Below, one piece after another: positions 35,866 to 44,102 of a DNA stretch of 64,000 nucleotides. The stretch comes from Albibacillus kandeliae (lineage in GTDB: Bacteria > Pseudomonadota > Alphaproteobacteria > Rhodobacterales > Rhodobacteraceae). The stretch is taken from the NCBI RefSeq assembly GCF_003116585.1, contig NZ_QEHM01000001.1, forward strand, positions 496,001 to 560,000, read 5' to 3'. Both the position numbers and the translations under genes were made by a program. Within the stretch, counting starts at the first letter, position 1, and each line of letters begins with the position of its first letter. The notes below the pieces were generated by a model. That model did no database searches. It saw only the letters and a program-made list of their open reading frames with translations, and was not told the DNA's origin.

Positions 35866-36954
35866 ATGGATCGTCGTTCTTTTCTGAAAGCTTCGGCTTT
35901 CGGTGGTTCTGCTGCTGCGGCAACCGCACTTGCCGCACCCGCGATTGCGCAGGGCAAGCGGACACTCACCATGGTCTGCACCTGGCCGCGCGGCCTCGCA
36001 GGCGTGTGGGACTCGGTCGAGCGCGTTGCCAACAGCATCAGCGCCGCAACCGATGGCCAGGTCACGCTGGACGTGAAGGCAGCAGGCGAACTCGTCGGCG
36101 CGCTCGAGGTGTTTGACGCCGTGACCTCCGGTCAGGCTGACATGTACCACGGTGCCGACTACTACTTCGTCGGCCAGCACCCGGCCTTCGCCTACTTCAC
36201 CGCCGTGCCCTTTGGCATGACCGCGCCGGAAATCATGACCTGGTACTATGGTCAGGACGGCATGGCGCTGCACCACGAGCTGGGCGAAGTGTTTGGCATC
36301 AAGAGCTTCCTCGCCGGTCAGACCGGTGCGCAGGGTGGCGGCTGGTACCGCAAGGAGATCAAGTCGGCCGACGACTTCAAGGGTCTCAAGTTCCGTATGC
36401 CGGGCCTCGGCGGCCAGGCGCTGTCCAAGCTGGGCGCGTCGGTCCAGAACATTCCGGGCGGCGAAATCTATCAGGCCCTGTCCTCGGGTGCGCTGGACGG
36501 CACCGAATGGATCGGCCCCTGGTCGGACGAGAAGCTGGGTCTGCAGGAAGTCTGCGACTACTACTATCCGGCCGGTTTCCACGAGCCGGGCGCGGCGCTC
36601 TCGATCGCCTGCAACCTCGACGTGTTCAACGAACTGACCCCGTCGCAGCAGAAGGCCATCGAGCTGGCTGGCGCAGACGCCCACCAGGCGAACTATGCCC
36701 AGTTCATCGCCAACAACGGCCCGGCGCTGAAGCGCCTGATCGACGGCGGCACCCAGGTCCGCGAGTTCAGCGATGACGTTTGGGACGCCTTCGGCCGCGC
36801 ATCGGTCGAGCTGCTCGACAGCTACACCAGCGACGAGCTGTTCAAGAAGATCCATGACTCGGCGCAGGCGTCGATGAAGGCCTCTTCGGCCTGGCTGGCC
36901 CTGTCCGACAGCGCTTACTCGGCACAGCGTAACCGCGTGCTGGCGGCGATGTAA
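35866..36954 (+). CDS. TRAP transporter substrate-binding protein, TakP-like
   Basis: This 362-residue periplasmic DctP-family protein has a Tat leader (DRRSFLKASAFGG then AAPAIAQ). GGEIYQALSSGALDGTEW and IGPWSDEKLG closely follow the pattern of Rhodobacter sphaeroides TakP, a 2-oxoacid binder, with the ligand-contact Trp/Glu region preserved. It captures an organic acid, probably a 2-oxo acid or similar monocarboxylate, and hands it to the DctQ/DctM membrane pair encoded next. Three genes in order P-Q-M form the operon. Confidence 0.9.
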   Translation: MDRRSFLKASAFGGSAAAATALAAPAIAQGKRTLTMVCTWPRGLAGVWDSVERVANSISAATDGQVTLDVKAAGELVGALEVFDAVTSGQADMYHGADYYFVGQHPAFAYFTAVPFGMTAPEIMTWYYGQDGMALHHELGEVFGIKSFLAGQTGAQGGGWYRKEIKSADDFKGLKFRMPGLGGQALSKLGASVQNIPGGEIYQALSSGALDGTEWIGPWSDEKLGLQEVCDYYYPAGFHEPGAALSIACNLDVFNELTPSQQKAIELAGADAHQANYAQFIANNGPALKRLIDGGTQVREFSDDVWDAFGRASVELLDSYTSDELFKKIHDSAQASMKASSAWLALSDSAYSAQRNRVLAAM

Positions 36955-37028
36955 GCAACGAACAACAACAATGGCAGGCCGCGCGCGTCTCACGTGCGCG
37001 GCCCACCCAATTTTGGGGGACAGGGCGC

Positions 37029-37922
37029 ATGCTGAACGCGCTAAGCTGGTTCTTCACCAACCTCGGGATGGGCTTCTACAACCTCGTCTATGCCCTGACG
37101 CACCCGCAGCTTTGGCTGGACTGGTCAAACAAGGAAGCGCTGATCCGCTTCATCTACTATGGGGCCTCGATCGAGCTCTTCTTCGTGATCTTCGACGTCG
37201 TCCTCGTCCTGACAATCATCGGGATCATCTGGCCGAGGTTCATGTGGGGCATGACACGCGGGCTCGAAGGCTTTGCCAATACGGTGGGCCGCGTCGCGGC
37301 CTGGGTCGGGCTCCTGATGGTGCTGCAGCAGGTCATGATCGTGTTCCTGCAGTCGATCTTCCGCCTTGGCGTGCTGACCATCGCCCCCTTCGGCTTTGGT
37401 TTCAGCCAGTCGGTCGGCTGGTTCTCGGAAGAGCTGAAACTTTACAACGCGATGATCATCGCGCTCTGCGTGACCTACACCTTCGTTCAGGGCGGCCACG
37501 TGCGGGTCGACCTTGTCTACGCGGTGGTGAAGTTCCGCACGAAGAAGGTGATCGACATGTTCGGTTCGCTCTTCTTCATGATCCCGGCGGCCGTGCTGAC
37601 CTGGGTCTATGCCTGGTTCTTCCTGTGGCGCAGCCTGATCACGCCCAAGGTCTCGGCCTCGGACAAGCTGGAGCTGATGCTGCGCAAGGCCAAGATCGTG
37701 AAGTGGAACGTCGAGACGATCGGGTTCTCGCCCAGCGGGTTCAACGGCTACTTCCTGTTCAAGATCCTGATGTGCGCCTTCACCGCCATGGTGCTGATCC
37801 ACGCCATCGCCTTCTTCTACCGCTCGCTGCTGGAATTCCGCGAGGGCGAGGAGAGTGCGGACAAGTATCTCGACAAGGACACCCTCGGCGCGGGTGAAGA
37901 AGCCTATGAAGGCACGCATTAA
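37029..37922 (+). CDS. TRAP transporter small permease subunit
   Basis: This DctQ-type membrane subunit has 297 residues, longer than the common 160-220. Hydrophobic segments lie at about 40-65, 85-115, 130-155, 175-200 and 245-270. A cytoplasmic or periplasmic insert at about 205-235 (ITPKVSASDKLELMLRKAKIV) accounts for the extra length. It pairs with the large permease to form the sodium-driven channel. The gene ends 12 bp before dctM. Confidence 0.85.
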   Translation: MLNALSWFFTNLGMGFYNLVYALTHPQLWLDWSNKEALIRFIYYGASIELFFVIFDVVLVLTIIGIIWPRFMWGMTRGLEGFANTVGRVAAWVGLLMVLQQVMIVFLQSIFRLGVLTIAPFGFGFSQSVGWFSEELKLYNAMIIALCVTYTFVQGGHVRVDLVYAVVKFRTKKVIDMFGSLFFMIPAAVLTWVYAWFFLWRSLITPKVSASDKLELMLRKAKIVKWNVETIGFSPSGFNGYFLFKILMCAFTAMVLIHAIAFFYRSLLEFREGEESADKYLDKDTLGAGEEAYEGTH

Positions 37923-37934
37923 GGGGCAGCGCAG

Positions 37935-40271
37935 ATGATTTTCGGACTAGACGGCGTCGAGATCGGCCTTCTGATCGTTCTGTTGTGCCTCTTCGGGGGC
38001 ATTCTTTCCGGCTTTCCGGTGGCCTTTGCCATCGCGGGCGCCGGTGTCATTTCCTTCGGCATCATCGCGGGGCTCGACAGCGCCGGGTTGCTGATTCACC
38101 AGGCCATCGACACCTCGTCAGATGCCTACAACCAGATATTGAACAGCGGGGTACACCGGGACTCGATATCGGTCTTCCGATACCCGGACTTGCCACGGGT
38201 AGATCAGCCGGTCTTTGACGGTGGCTGGGAGCAGGCGGTCAACCGCAACCTCTCGTTCGTCATCAACCGGATGAACGACCGGGTCTTTGCAGGCCAGTCC
38301 ATCGAGACGCTGCTGGCGGTTCTGATGTTCGTGATGATGGGCATCGTGCTCGAGCGGTCGAAGATCGCCGAGGATCTGCTGACCACCATGGCGCGGGTGT
38401 TCGGCCCGCTGCCCGGCGGTCTCGCGGTTTCGGTGGTCGTCGTCGGCGCCTTCCTTGCCGCCTCCACCGGCATCGTCGGGGCGACGGTCGTCACCATGGG
38501 CCTGCTGTCGCTGCCGACCATGCTGCGCAACGGCTACAGCCCCGAACTCTCCACCGGGGTCATCGCGGCCTCGGGGACGCTGGGGCAGATCATCCCGCCC
38601 TCGATCGTCATCGTTCTGCTGGGCACGCTGGCGGGCGATCTCTATTCGACCGCGCAGGAGGCCCGGGCGCAGGCGGCGGGCTGCAGCGATGCGTTGACCT
38701 ACCTTGGCCGTCCGGCCGTGGTGTCGGTCGGCACGCTGTTCCAGGCGGCGATGCTGCCGGGGATCCTGCTGGCGGTGCTCTATGCGGGCTATGCCTTCAT
38801 CTTTGCACTGCTGAACCCGTCGCGGGCCCCGGCCGTCATGCTGGACGCCAAGCGCGCCTCGGTCGCGACGCGCCGCGAGAACCTGACGTGGTTCGTGGCG
38901 ATCCCGGTGATCCTGATCGGCGGGGCTATCCTGCTGAGCGAGGCGGGCGTGATCGGGTCGCAGACCGCGCATCTGGTCGACGCAAGCTCGTCCGAGCGGG
39001 TGTCGCTGCTGCGCACCAATGTCAGCCCGGACTGCCAGGCGTCGATGATCGAACTGCACGGCCAGGCCGCGTGGGACGCCTCGGTCGCGGCACGTCAGGC
39101 CGGTGGTGCCGCGGTGGCTGAAAGCGCGGGCGAAGCCGAGCACGCACGGGTCAGCGTCATGGGCGCCGCCCCGATCGGGACCGGCGTGGCGATCCTCGCC
39201 GTGATGGCGGCGGTGATGCTGGCGGTCGCGCGCGGGGTCGATCCGCTCGCACGGGCGCTGCCGCTGCTGATCGGTGCCGGTGGCGTCGTTCTGCTGCTGC
39301 TGGTCGATGCGGTGTTCATCAAGCCCGAGACGGGGCCGGGGGCGACGCTGATGATCCTGCTGATCCCGCTGGCGATCATCTACTGGTCAGGTCGCCATGC
39401 CGCGCAGCGGATGGCCAAGAACGACCTGATCCGGGTGGTGTTCCCGCCGCTGGTGCTGATCGTCGCGGTGCTTGGCTCGATCCTTGGTGGGATCACCAAC
39501 CCGACGCCGGCCGCCGCGCTGGGGGCTGCGGGTGCGATCATGCTGGCCGCCTATCGCAAGCTGAAGGACCAGGGCAAGGACCCCAAGATCATCGTCCAGG
39601 CGACGCTCGCCATCGCGGTGATGATCCTCGTCGGCATCAACTTCGACCTGCGGATCAACCAGGAAGTCGTGACCTTCGAGAACTGGGCGGGCTTCATCGT
39701 GGCCTTTGCCGCCTACATGTTCGCCTTCTTCGGGCTGCTGTATGGCTGCTGGGTGCTCTATGCCACGGGCGTGCTGACGCCGGTGGTGCGCGAGACGGCC
39801 AAGGTGACCTCGATGGTCTTTACCATCCTCGTGGGGTCGCAGCTGCTGAACCTCGTGGTGATCTCCTTCGGGGGCGAGCACTACATCCAGCAGTTCCTGA
39901 TGAGCTTCGACAACGAGTTCAAGGTCTTCCTGATCGTGATGCTGGTGCTCTTCGTGCTGGGCTTCGTGCTCGACTTCCTCGAGATCATCTACATCGTGGT
40001 CCCGATCGTCGGGCCGGTGATCTACGGCGGGTCGTTCGACCCGAAGTGGGTGACCATCATGATCGCGGTGAACCTGCAGACCTCATTCCTGACGCCACCC
40101 TTCGGCTTTGCGCTGTTCTACCTGCGGGGCGTCGCGCCGCCAGAGGTGACCACCGGCCATATCTACCGCGGGATCCTGCCGTTCGTGCTGATCCAGGTGC
40201 TTGGTCTGGCGCTGCTGTGGTTCATACCTGGCATCGTGACCATCGTCCCGGACCTGATCGGGGTGAAATGA
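37935..40271 (+). CDS. TRAP transporter large permease subunit, long form
   Basis: This DctM-type subunit moves the solute with sodium. It has 778 residues against about 430 for typical DctM. Family motifs are present (FPVAFAIAGAGVI at the start, GIVGATVVTMGLLSLPTML, ASGTLGQIIPPSIV, LQTSFLTPPFGFALFYL near the end). The extra length is an N-terminal extracytoplasmic piece (about 60-110) and a central block (about 290-560) with a hydrophilic stretch and additional helices. Such long forms occur with TakP-type systems. A patch of unusual codons at 38136-38201 is noted as a finding. Confidence 0.85.
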   Translation: MIFGLDGVEIGLLIVLLCLFGGILSGFPVAFAIAGAGVISFGIIAGLDSAGLLIHQAIDTSSDAYNQILNSGVHRDSISVFRYPDLPRVDQPVFDGGWEQAVNRNLSFVINRMNDRVFAGQSIETLLAVLMFVMMGIVLERSKIAEDLLTTMARVFGPLPGGLAVSVVVVGAFLAASTGIVGATVVTMGLLSLPTMLRNGYSPELSTGVIAASGTLGQIIPPSIVIVLLGTLAGDLYSTAQEARAQAAGCSDALTYLGRPAVVSVGTLFQAAMLPGILLAVLYAGYAFIFALLNPSRAPAVMLDAKRASVATRRENLTWFVAIPVILIGGAILLSEAGVIGSQTAHLVDASSSERVSLLRTNVSPDCQASMIELHGQAAWDASVAARQAGGAAVAESAGEAEHARVSVMGAAPIGTGVAILAVMAAVMLAVARGVDPLARALPLLIGAGGVVLLLLVDAVFIKPETGPGATLMILLIPLAIIYWSGRHAAQRMAKNDLIRVVFPPLVLIVAVLGSILGGITNPTPAAALGAAGAIMLAAYRKLKDQGKDPKIIVQATLAIAVMILVGINFDLRINQEVVTFENWAGFIVAFAAYMFAFFGLLYGCWVLYATGVLTPVVRETAKVTSMVFTILVGSQLLNLVVISFGGEHYIQQFLMSFDNEFKVFLIVMLVLFVLGFVLDFLEIIYIVVPIVGPVIYGGSFDPKWVTIMIAVNLQTSFLTPPFGFALFYLRGVAPPEVTTGHIYRGILPFVLIQVLGLALLWFIPGIVTIVPDLIGVK

Positions 40272-40276
40272 CAAGG

Positions 40277-40302
40277 AAAAGGGGCCTGAGGGCCCCTTTT
40301 TT
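40277..40302 (+). terminator. Terminator of the TRAP operon
   Basis: AAAAGGGGCC-TGAG-GGCCCCTTTT is a perfect 10-bp stem followed by TT, 6 bases after the stop of dctM. It could also act on the convergent bpt transcript. Confidence 0.88.
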
Positions 40303-40346
40303 CATGACGGTGATCTGTGACGGGTGCCGAACGCCCGGCGATGGGA

Positions 40347-41168
40347 TCAGCGCGAGGTCGGGCGGCGGTCGGGTAGGTTGATGTTGGCGACCTGCTCGGC
40401 GATCGGGTCGGTCGAGAGCGGGTGCAGTTCCGAGGAATGCGCCTCGGGGTTGGTCATCGGCTGCCATTCGCCCCGGAGATAGACCTCCAGCCCCGAGAAC
40501 TTGGACTTGTAGCCCATCTTCTGGCTGCCGGGCACCCAGTAGCCCAGGTAGACATAGGGCAGTCCGGCCTCGCGGGCGATCTCGACATGATCGAGGATCA
40601 TGTAGGTGCCGAGGCTCTGCCGGGGCTGGCCGGGGTCGTAGAAGGAATAGACCATGCTCAGCCCGTCCTCGAGAACGTCGGTCAGGCTGACGCCGGTGAG
40701 GCGGCGGGTGGTGCTGTCGGAATACTCGATCACGCGGCTGCGGATCGGCGTTTCCTCGATCATCGCGGCGAATTCGAAGACGTCCATATCGGCCATGCCG
40801 CCATCGGCGTGGCGCGCGTCGAGATAGCGGCGGAACAGTTCGTACTGCTCCTCGGTCGCCCAGGGCGAGGTCGGCTTGCGCGAGAGGTGCGCGTTGCGCT
40901 TGATGATCTTCTTCTGGCCGCGCGTCGCCACGAAGCGCGAGACGTTGATGCGCGCCGACAGGCAGGCCGAGCATTCGGCACAAGAGGGCCGGTAGAGCAC
41001 GTTCTGGGACCGCCGGAACCCCTGCTGCGACAGCGAGTTGTTCAGCTTGTCCGCGTTCTCACCCTGCAGCGCGGTGAACAGCTTCCGCTCCATGCGCCCT
41101 TCGAGATAGGGGCAGGGTTGCGGAGCCGTCACATAAAACTGGGGGGCTATCGGAAGAGTGTGGCGCAT
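40347..41168 (-). CDS. bpt: Aspartate/glutamate leucyltransferase (Bpt)
   Basis: Bpt moves leucine from Leu-tRNA to proteins with N-terminal Asp or Glu, marking them for the ClpS/ClpAP N-end rule pathway. The 273-residue protein begins with the ATE N-terminal region ([20 protein letters not shown]) and its cysteines ([14 protein letters not shown]), followed by the C-terminal acetyltransferase-like domain ([25 protein letters not shown] and [13 protein letters not shown]). Length and motifs are normal for the bacterial family. Confidence 0.93.
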   Translation of the reverse strand: MRHTLPIAPQFYVTAPQPCPYLEGRMERKLFTALQGENADKLNNSLSQQGFRRSQNVLYRPSCAECSACLSARINVSRFVATRGQKKIIKRNAHLSRKPTSPWATEEQYELFRRYLDARHADGGMADMDVFEFAAMIEETPIRSRVIEYSDSTTRRLTGVSLTDVLEDGLSMVYSFYDPGQPRQSLGTYMILDHVEIAREAGLPYVYLGYWVPGSQKMGYKSKFSGLEVYLRGEWQPMTNPEAHSSELHPLSTDPIAEQVANINLPDRRPTSR

Positions 41169-41258
41169 GGAATGACATAAAAACGTTTCGTCGATGATAT
41201 CAACGCATTCTCATTGCGCCAAGACTCGAATCCGGCCCAAAACCGTGCCGTTTTCCGC

Positions 41259-41702
41259 TTAGCGGACCGGCACGGACCTGCGGTTGAGCATCACCGTTCC
41301 CATCACGGAATCGGTCAGGCCCTGTCCGAAACGTCCGGTCAGCATCATCACGACCGAAACCACCTGGATCAGCGGGAAGGCGAGGCTGAGAGTGTAGCCA
41401 GCGGTGTGCAGCACGGCGTCCGACAGGTCGAGGCGGCTGCCGTCGTTGCGGCGCAGTTCGATGCCGGTAAAGCGCATACCCCAGGTTGCCGATCCATTGG
41501 CCAGCGTCACCACGCGATAGGCGAAACCGAGGACGAGGTAGAGCAGGGGCCAGATGAACAGGCCGACAAAGGCCGTGAGTAGGACGGCGACGAGGCAGAA
41601 GAGGAAGATCACCACCGAGTCGACGATCCAGGCGATCAGGCGCTTGGTCGGTACGGCCTCGTAGAACTGCGGCTGGCGGTCGGGATCGGGAAGGTGCGAC
41701 AT
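41259..41702 (-). CDS. RDD family membrane protein
   Basis: The 147-residue protein has the RDD layout: KRLIAWIVDSVVIFLFCLVAV with the Arg and Asp in the first helix, and a second helical part after the GxxxFGI-like segment ATWGMRFTGIELRR. RDD proteins are small inner-membrane proteins of mostly unknown role; some are linked to sodium or small-molecule export. ATG 41702 was chosen because the upstream extension (GPARPSNLPNTATRP) is not membrane-like and overlaps a hairpin. Confidence 0.85.
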   Translation of the reverse strand: MSHLPDPDRQPQFYEAVPTKRLIAWIVDSVVIFLFCLVAVLLTAFVGLFIWPLLYLVLGFAYRVVTLANGSATWGMRFTGIELRRNDGSRLDLSDAVLHTAGYTLSLAFPLIQVVSVVMMLTGRFGQGLTDSVMGTVMLNRRSVPVR

Positions 41703-41740
41703 GGGTCTCGTTGCGGTGTTGGGAAGGTTGGAAGGGCGGG

Positions 41741-41760
41741 CCGGCCCCAATGGGGGCCGG
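41741..41760 (-). terminator. GC-rich hairpin between DUF2852 and RDD genes
   Basis: CCGGCCCC-AATG-GGGGCCGG is a perfect 8-bp stem without a T run, lying between two minus-strand genes. It may reduce read-through or protect mRNA ends. Confidence 0.4.
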
Positions 41761-41774
41761 TCGCATCGTCGGTA

Positions 41775-42200
41775 TCAGGCGCCGGCGGCGTCGCCGGGCT
41801 CGTCGGACTTGCGGGCGCGTTCGTCGATAAACTGATCGAACTCGGCCTTGTCCTTGGCTTCGCGCAGCCGTTCGAGGAAGGCTTCGAAGTCGTTCTGTTC
41901 CTGTTCAAGGCGCCGCAGGGTGTCGGCCTTGTAGGCGTCGAAGGCCGAGTTGCCGGTCGACGAGTAGGGGCTGTAGCGACGCCCGTGCGAGCGGGACTTG
42001 TGACGGCAGGACGATTTGAACATGCGTTTGCTCCAGATCATATAGGCCAGAAGGGCAAGGCCAACAGGCCAGAAGAAGATGAACCCGAGCACCATGACGG
42101 CGATCCAGGCGCCTTTGCCCTTGTGATCCAGCCAGGCTTCGGATTTTGCGAACCAGCCCGATGGCGACGGGCCAGGATAGGTTTCGGACATCGTGGTCAT
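41775..42200 (-). CDS. DUF2852 membrane protein
   Basis: The 141-residue protein has an N-terminal pair of hydrophobic stretches (GAWIAVMVLGFIFFWPVGLALLAYMIW), a basic Ser/Arg/Tyr patch and a C-terminal coiled-coil-like helix (TLRRLEQEQNDFEAFLERL). This is the DUF2852 arrangement found in alphaproteobacteria; its role is unknown. It is divergent from arsH, and the shared region holds two near-identical palindromes that may control it. Confidence 0.85.
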   Translation of the reverse strand: MTTMSETYPGPSPSGWFAKSEAWLDHKGKGAWIAVMVLGFIFFWPVGLALLAYMIWSKRMFKSSCRHKSRSHGRRYSPYSSTGNSAFDAYKADTLRRLEQEQNDFEAFLERLREAKDKAEFDQFIDERARKSDEPGDAAGA

Positions 42201-42230
42201 TTGCAGCTCTCTCCGGTGTTGGATCAGATG

Positions 42231-42249
42231 ATGTGAAGGTCATTCACAT
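42231..42249. promoter_or_regulatory. Palindromic operator candidate 1
   Basis: ATGTGAAGGTCATTCACAT has 7-bp arms (ATGTGAA/TTCACAT) around GGTCA, 31 bp upstream of the DUF2852 start. A near-identical site follows at 42289-42307. Confidence 0.6.
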
Positions 42250-42288
42250 TGCATAGATCGGGATCACCTGGCCGCCCTGCAAGATGCG

Positions 42289-42307
42289 ATGTGAAAGTTT
42301 TTTACAT
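42289..42307. promoter_or_regulatory. Palindromic operator candidate 2
   Basis: ATGTGAAAGTTTTTTACAT has arms ATGTGAA/TTTACAT around AGTTT, differing from site 1 by one arm base plus the spacer. Centre-to-centre distance from site 1 is 58 bp, and arsH starts 120 bp further on. Confidence 0.6.
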
Positions 42308-42427
42308 TTTTGCGATTCAGTCATGAAAACAAGGGGGCAGATCTCGCGATGCGGGGATTATCGCTGGCAATCCCGCGCCATCTTGCCTAGTCAGGCCGCG
42401 GTCCCGGCCCGGAAAGGAAACCTGTGC

Positions 42428-43141
42428 ATGTCCGATACACCGCAACTCGATGACCAGCATTTTCAGGCGATCGACACCGTGCGGCTGGGTGCCGGGGCAG
42501 GGAGCACGCACCGGCCGCGCATCCTGATCCTCTATGGTTCGCTGCGCGAACGCAGCTTTTCGCGCCTGATGTCGGAAGAGGCGGCGCGGGTGCTCGAGAA
42601 GTTCGGGGCCGAGGTCCGGTTCTTTCACCCCGCCGACCTGCCGCTGCCCGACAGCGTGGAGCCGGATCACCCCAAGGTCGCAGAGTTGCGCGAACTGGTG
42701 ACGTGGTGCGAGGGCATGGTCTGGTGTTCGCCCGAGCGGCACGGCGCCATCACCTCGATCATGAAGGCCCAGATCGACTGGATTCCGCTGTCGCTGGGCG
42801 GGGTGCGTCCGACGCAGGGCAAGACCCTTGCGGTGATGCAGGTCTGTGGCGGCAGCCAGAGCTTCAACACGGTGAACCAGCTGCGCATTCTGGGGCGCTG
42901 GATGCGGCTGCTGACCATCCCCAACCAGTCCTCGGTGCCGAAGGCATGGAGCGAGTTCGACGAGGCGGGACGGATGAAGCCCTCGCCGTTCTACGACCGG
43001 ATGGTCGACGTGATGGAAGAGTTGATGCGCTTTACATGGCTGACGCGCGATCTGAAGGAGCACCTCACCGACCGCTACTCGGAGCGGAAGGAGAGCCATG
43101 CCGAGTTGTCCCGGCGGGTGAACAGCAAGGCCGAGGAGTGA
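42428..43141 (+). CDS. arsH: ArsH-type NADPH-dependent FMN reductase
   Basis: ArsH is a flavodoxin-like FMN enzyme that can oxidise trivalent organoarsenicals and reduce quinones or metals with NADPH. The 237-residue protein has [26 protein letters not shown] (FMN phosphate loop GSLRERSFS), [21 protein letters not shown] and [22 protein letters not shown], all ArsH signatures. ATG 42428 gives the usual length. No arsR, arsB, acr3 or arsC gene is nearby, so it is an orphan and its role may be general redox or quinone protection. Confidence 0.88.
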   Translation: MSDTPQLDDQHFQAIDTVRLGAGAGSTHRPRILILYGSLRERSFSRLMSEEAARVLEKFGAEVRFFHPADLPLPDSVEPDHPKVAELRELVTWCEGMVWCSPERHGAITSIMKAQIDWIPLSLGGVRPTQGKTLAVMQVCGGSQSFNTVNQLRILGRWMRLLTIPNQSSVPKAWSEFDEAGRMKPSPFYDRMVDVMEELMRFTWLTRDLKEHLTDRYSERKESHAELSRRVNSKAEE

Positions 43142-43144
43142 CGC

Positions 43145-43612
43145 TCAGGCGGTGAAATGGGCGCGCGTCGCGCCGGTGATCTCTTCGAGACGCGCGGGCG
43201 AGATGGGGAAGACGTGATGCGGGGTGCCCGCAGCGGCCCAGATCTGGTCGAAGGCCGCGAGGCGCGGGTCGAGGAAGGCGCGGATCGGGGAGAGGTGACC
43301 CACCGGGGACACGCCGCCGATGGCAAAACCGGTCTGGGCGCGCACGAGGGCGGCGTCGGCCTTGCCGAGCGGTTCCCCGGCCAGTTCGGTCGCCTTGTTC
43401 GCGTCCACCCGGTTGCCGCCGGCCGTCAGGAAGAGGATCGCCTCGCCGCTGGTCTCGCCGCGAAAGATGATCGACTTGGCGATCTGGTCGACCTCGCAAC
43501 CGACCGCCGCCGCCGCGTCCGCCGCGGTGCGGGCCAGTTCGGTCTCGCGGATCTCGGGGGTCAGCCCGGCGGCTTCCAGCGCGGCGCGGACCCGTTTCAG
43601 GCTCTTGCTCAT
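43145..43612 (-). CDS. YbaK/EbsC-family aminoacyl-tRNA deacylase
   Basis: The 155-residue protein matches the YbaK/ProXp editing family: KSIIFRGETSGEAILFLTAGGNRVD with the conserved Lys, FAIGGVSPVGHLSPIRAFLD (the GxxxPxG loop) and the terminal VFPISPARLEEITGA. Such proteins remove mischarged amino acids (for example Cys or Ala) from tRNA, often tRNA-Pro. ATG 43612 is chosen as the extension to 43687 is not family-like. It is convergent with arsH with 3 bp between stops. Confidence 0.87.
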   Translation of the reverse strand: MSKSLKRVRAALEAAGLTPEIRETELARTAADAAAAVGCEVDQIAKSIIFRGETSGEAILFLTAGGNRVDANKATELAGEPLGKADAALVRAQTGFAIGGVSPVGHLSPIRAFLDPRLAAFDQIWAAAGTPHHVFPISPARLEEITGATRAHFTA

Positions 43613-43665
43613 CTTCCCTCCGATGCCTCCTTGACCCGTCTCGGTGTCCAAGGCTTTGTAGCCCC

Positions 43666-44058
43666 ATGAGCGCCGATCACAAGACACCCCCCGACCTCGC
43701 CCTTTTGCAGGCCCTTGAAACCGAGGTCTGGCAGGCGCTTGTCACCGGCGATGCCGGTGCCGACCGCGCGCGGCTGGCGGAGGATTTCCTTGGGGTCTAT
43801 CCGAGCGGCTTTTCGGGGAAGGACGGGCATTCCGGCCAGCTTGACGGTGGCCCGACCGTGGCCGAGTACCGCATCAGCCAAGCGCGGATGCAGGTCTATG
43901 GGCCCGATATGGCGATGTTCTGCTACCGGGCGGACTATCTGAGACCGGGGCGGGATGAGTGGGTGGCGATGTATGTCTCGTCGCTCTGGCAGCGTGACGG
44001 CGGTACCTGGCTCAACCGGTTCAGTCAGGACACGCCGGTCGGCGGCGCGGTTCCCTAG
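43666..44058 (+). CDS. DUF4440/SnoaL-like NTF2-fold protein
   Basis: The 130-residue protein has the SnoaL/DUF4440 pattern: an N-terminal helix pair (LLQALETEVWQALVTGD), LAEDFLGVYPSGFSGKDGH, then strands ending WVAMYVSSLWQRDGGTWLNRFSQ. This NTF2-like fold serves enzymes and binding proteins alike; the function is unknown. It starts 53 bp from the divergent YbaK gene and is followed by glnE. Confidence 0.75.
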   Translation: MSADHKTPPDLALLQALETEVWQALVTGDAGADRARLAEDFLGVYPSGFSGKDGHSGQLDGGPTVAEYRISQARMQVYGPDMAMFCYRADYLRPGRDEWVAMYVSSLWQRDGGTWLNRFSQDTPVGGAVP

Positions 44059-44102
44059 GACGGCCCCTTGCGCCCGCCGCGCCCGCATGGTTCCGTTTGG
44101 GC

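Noticed and set aside
37985-38218. A 77-residue frame in another phase of the TRAP permease gene, as a sign of frameshift
   Set aside because: The main frame is open and keeps family motifs on both sides; the alternate frame also uses odd codons and has no resemblance to the family.
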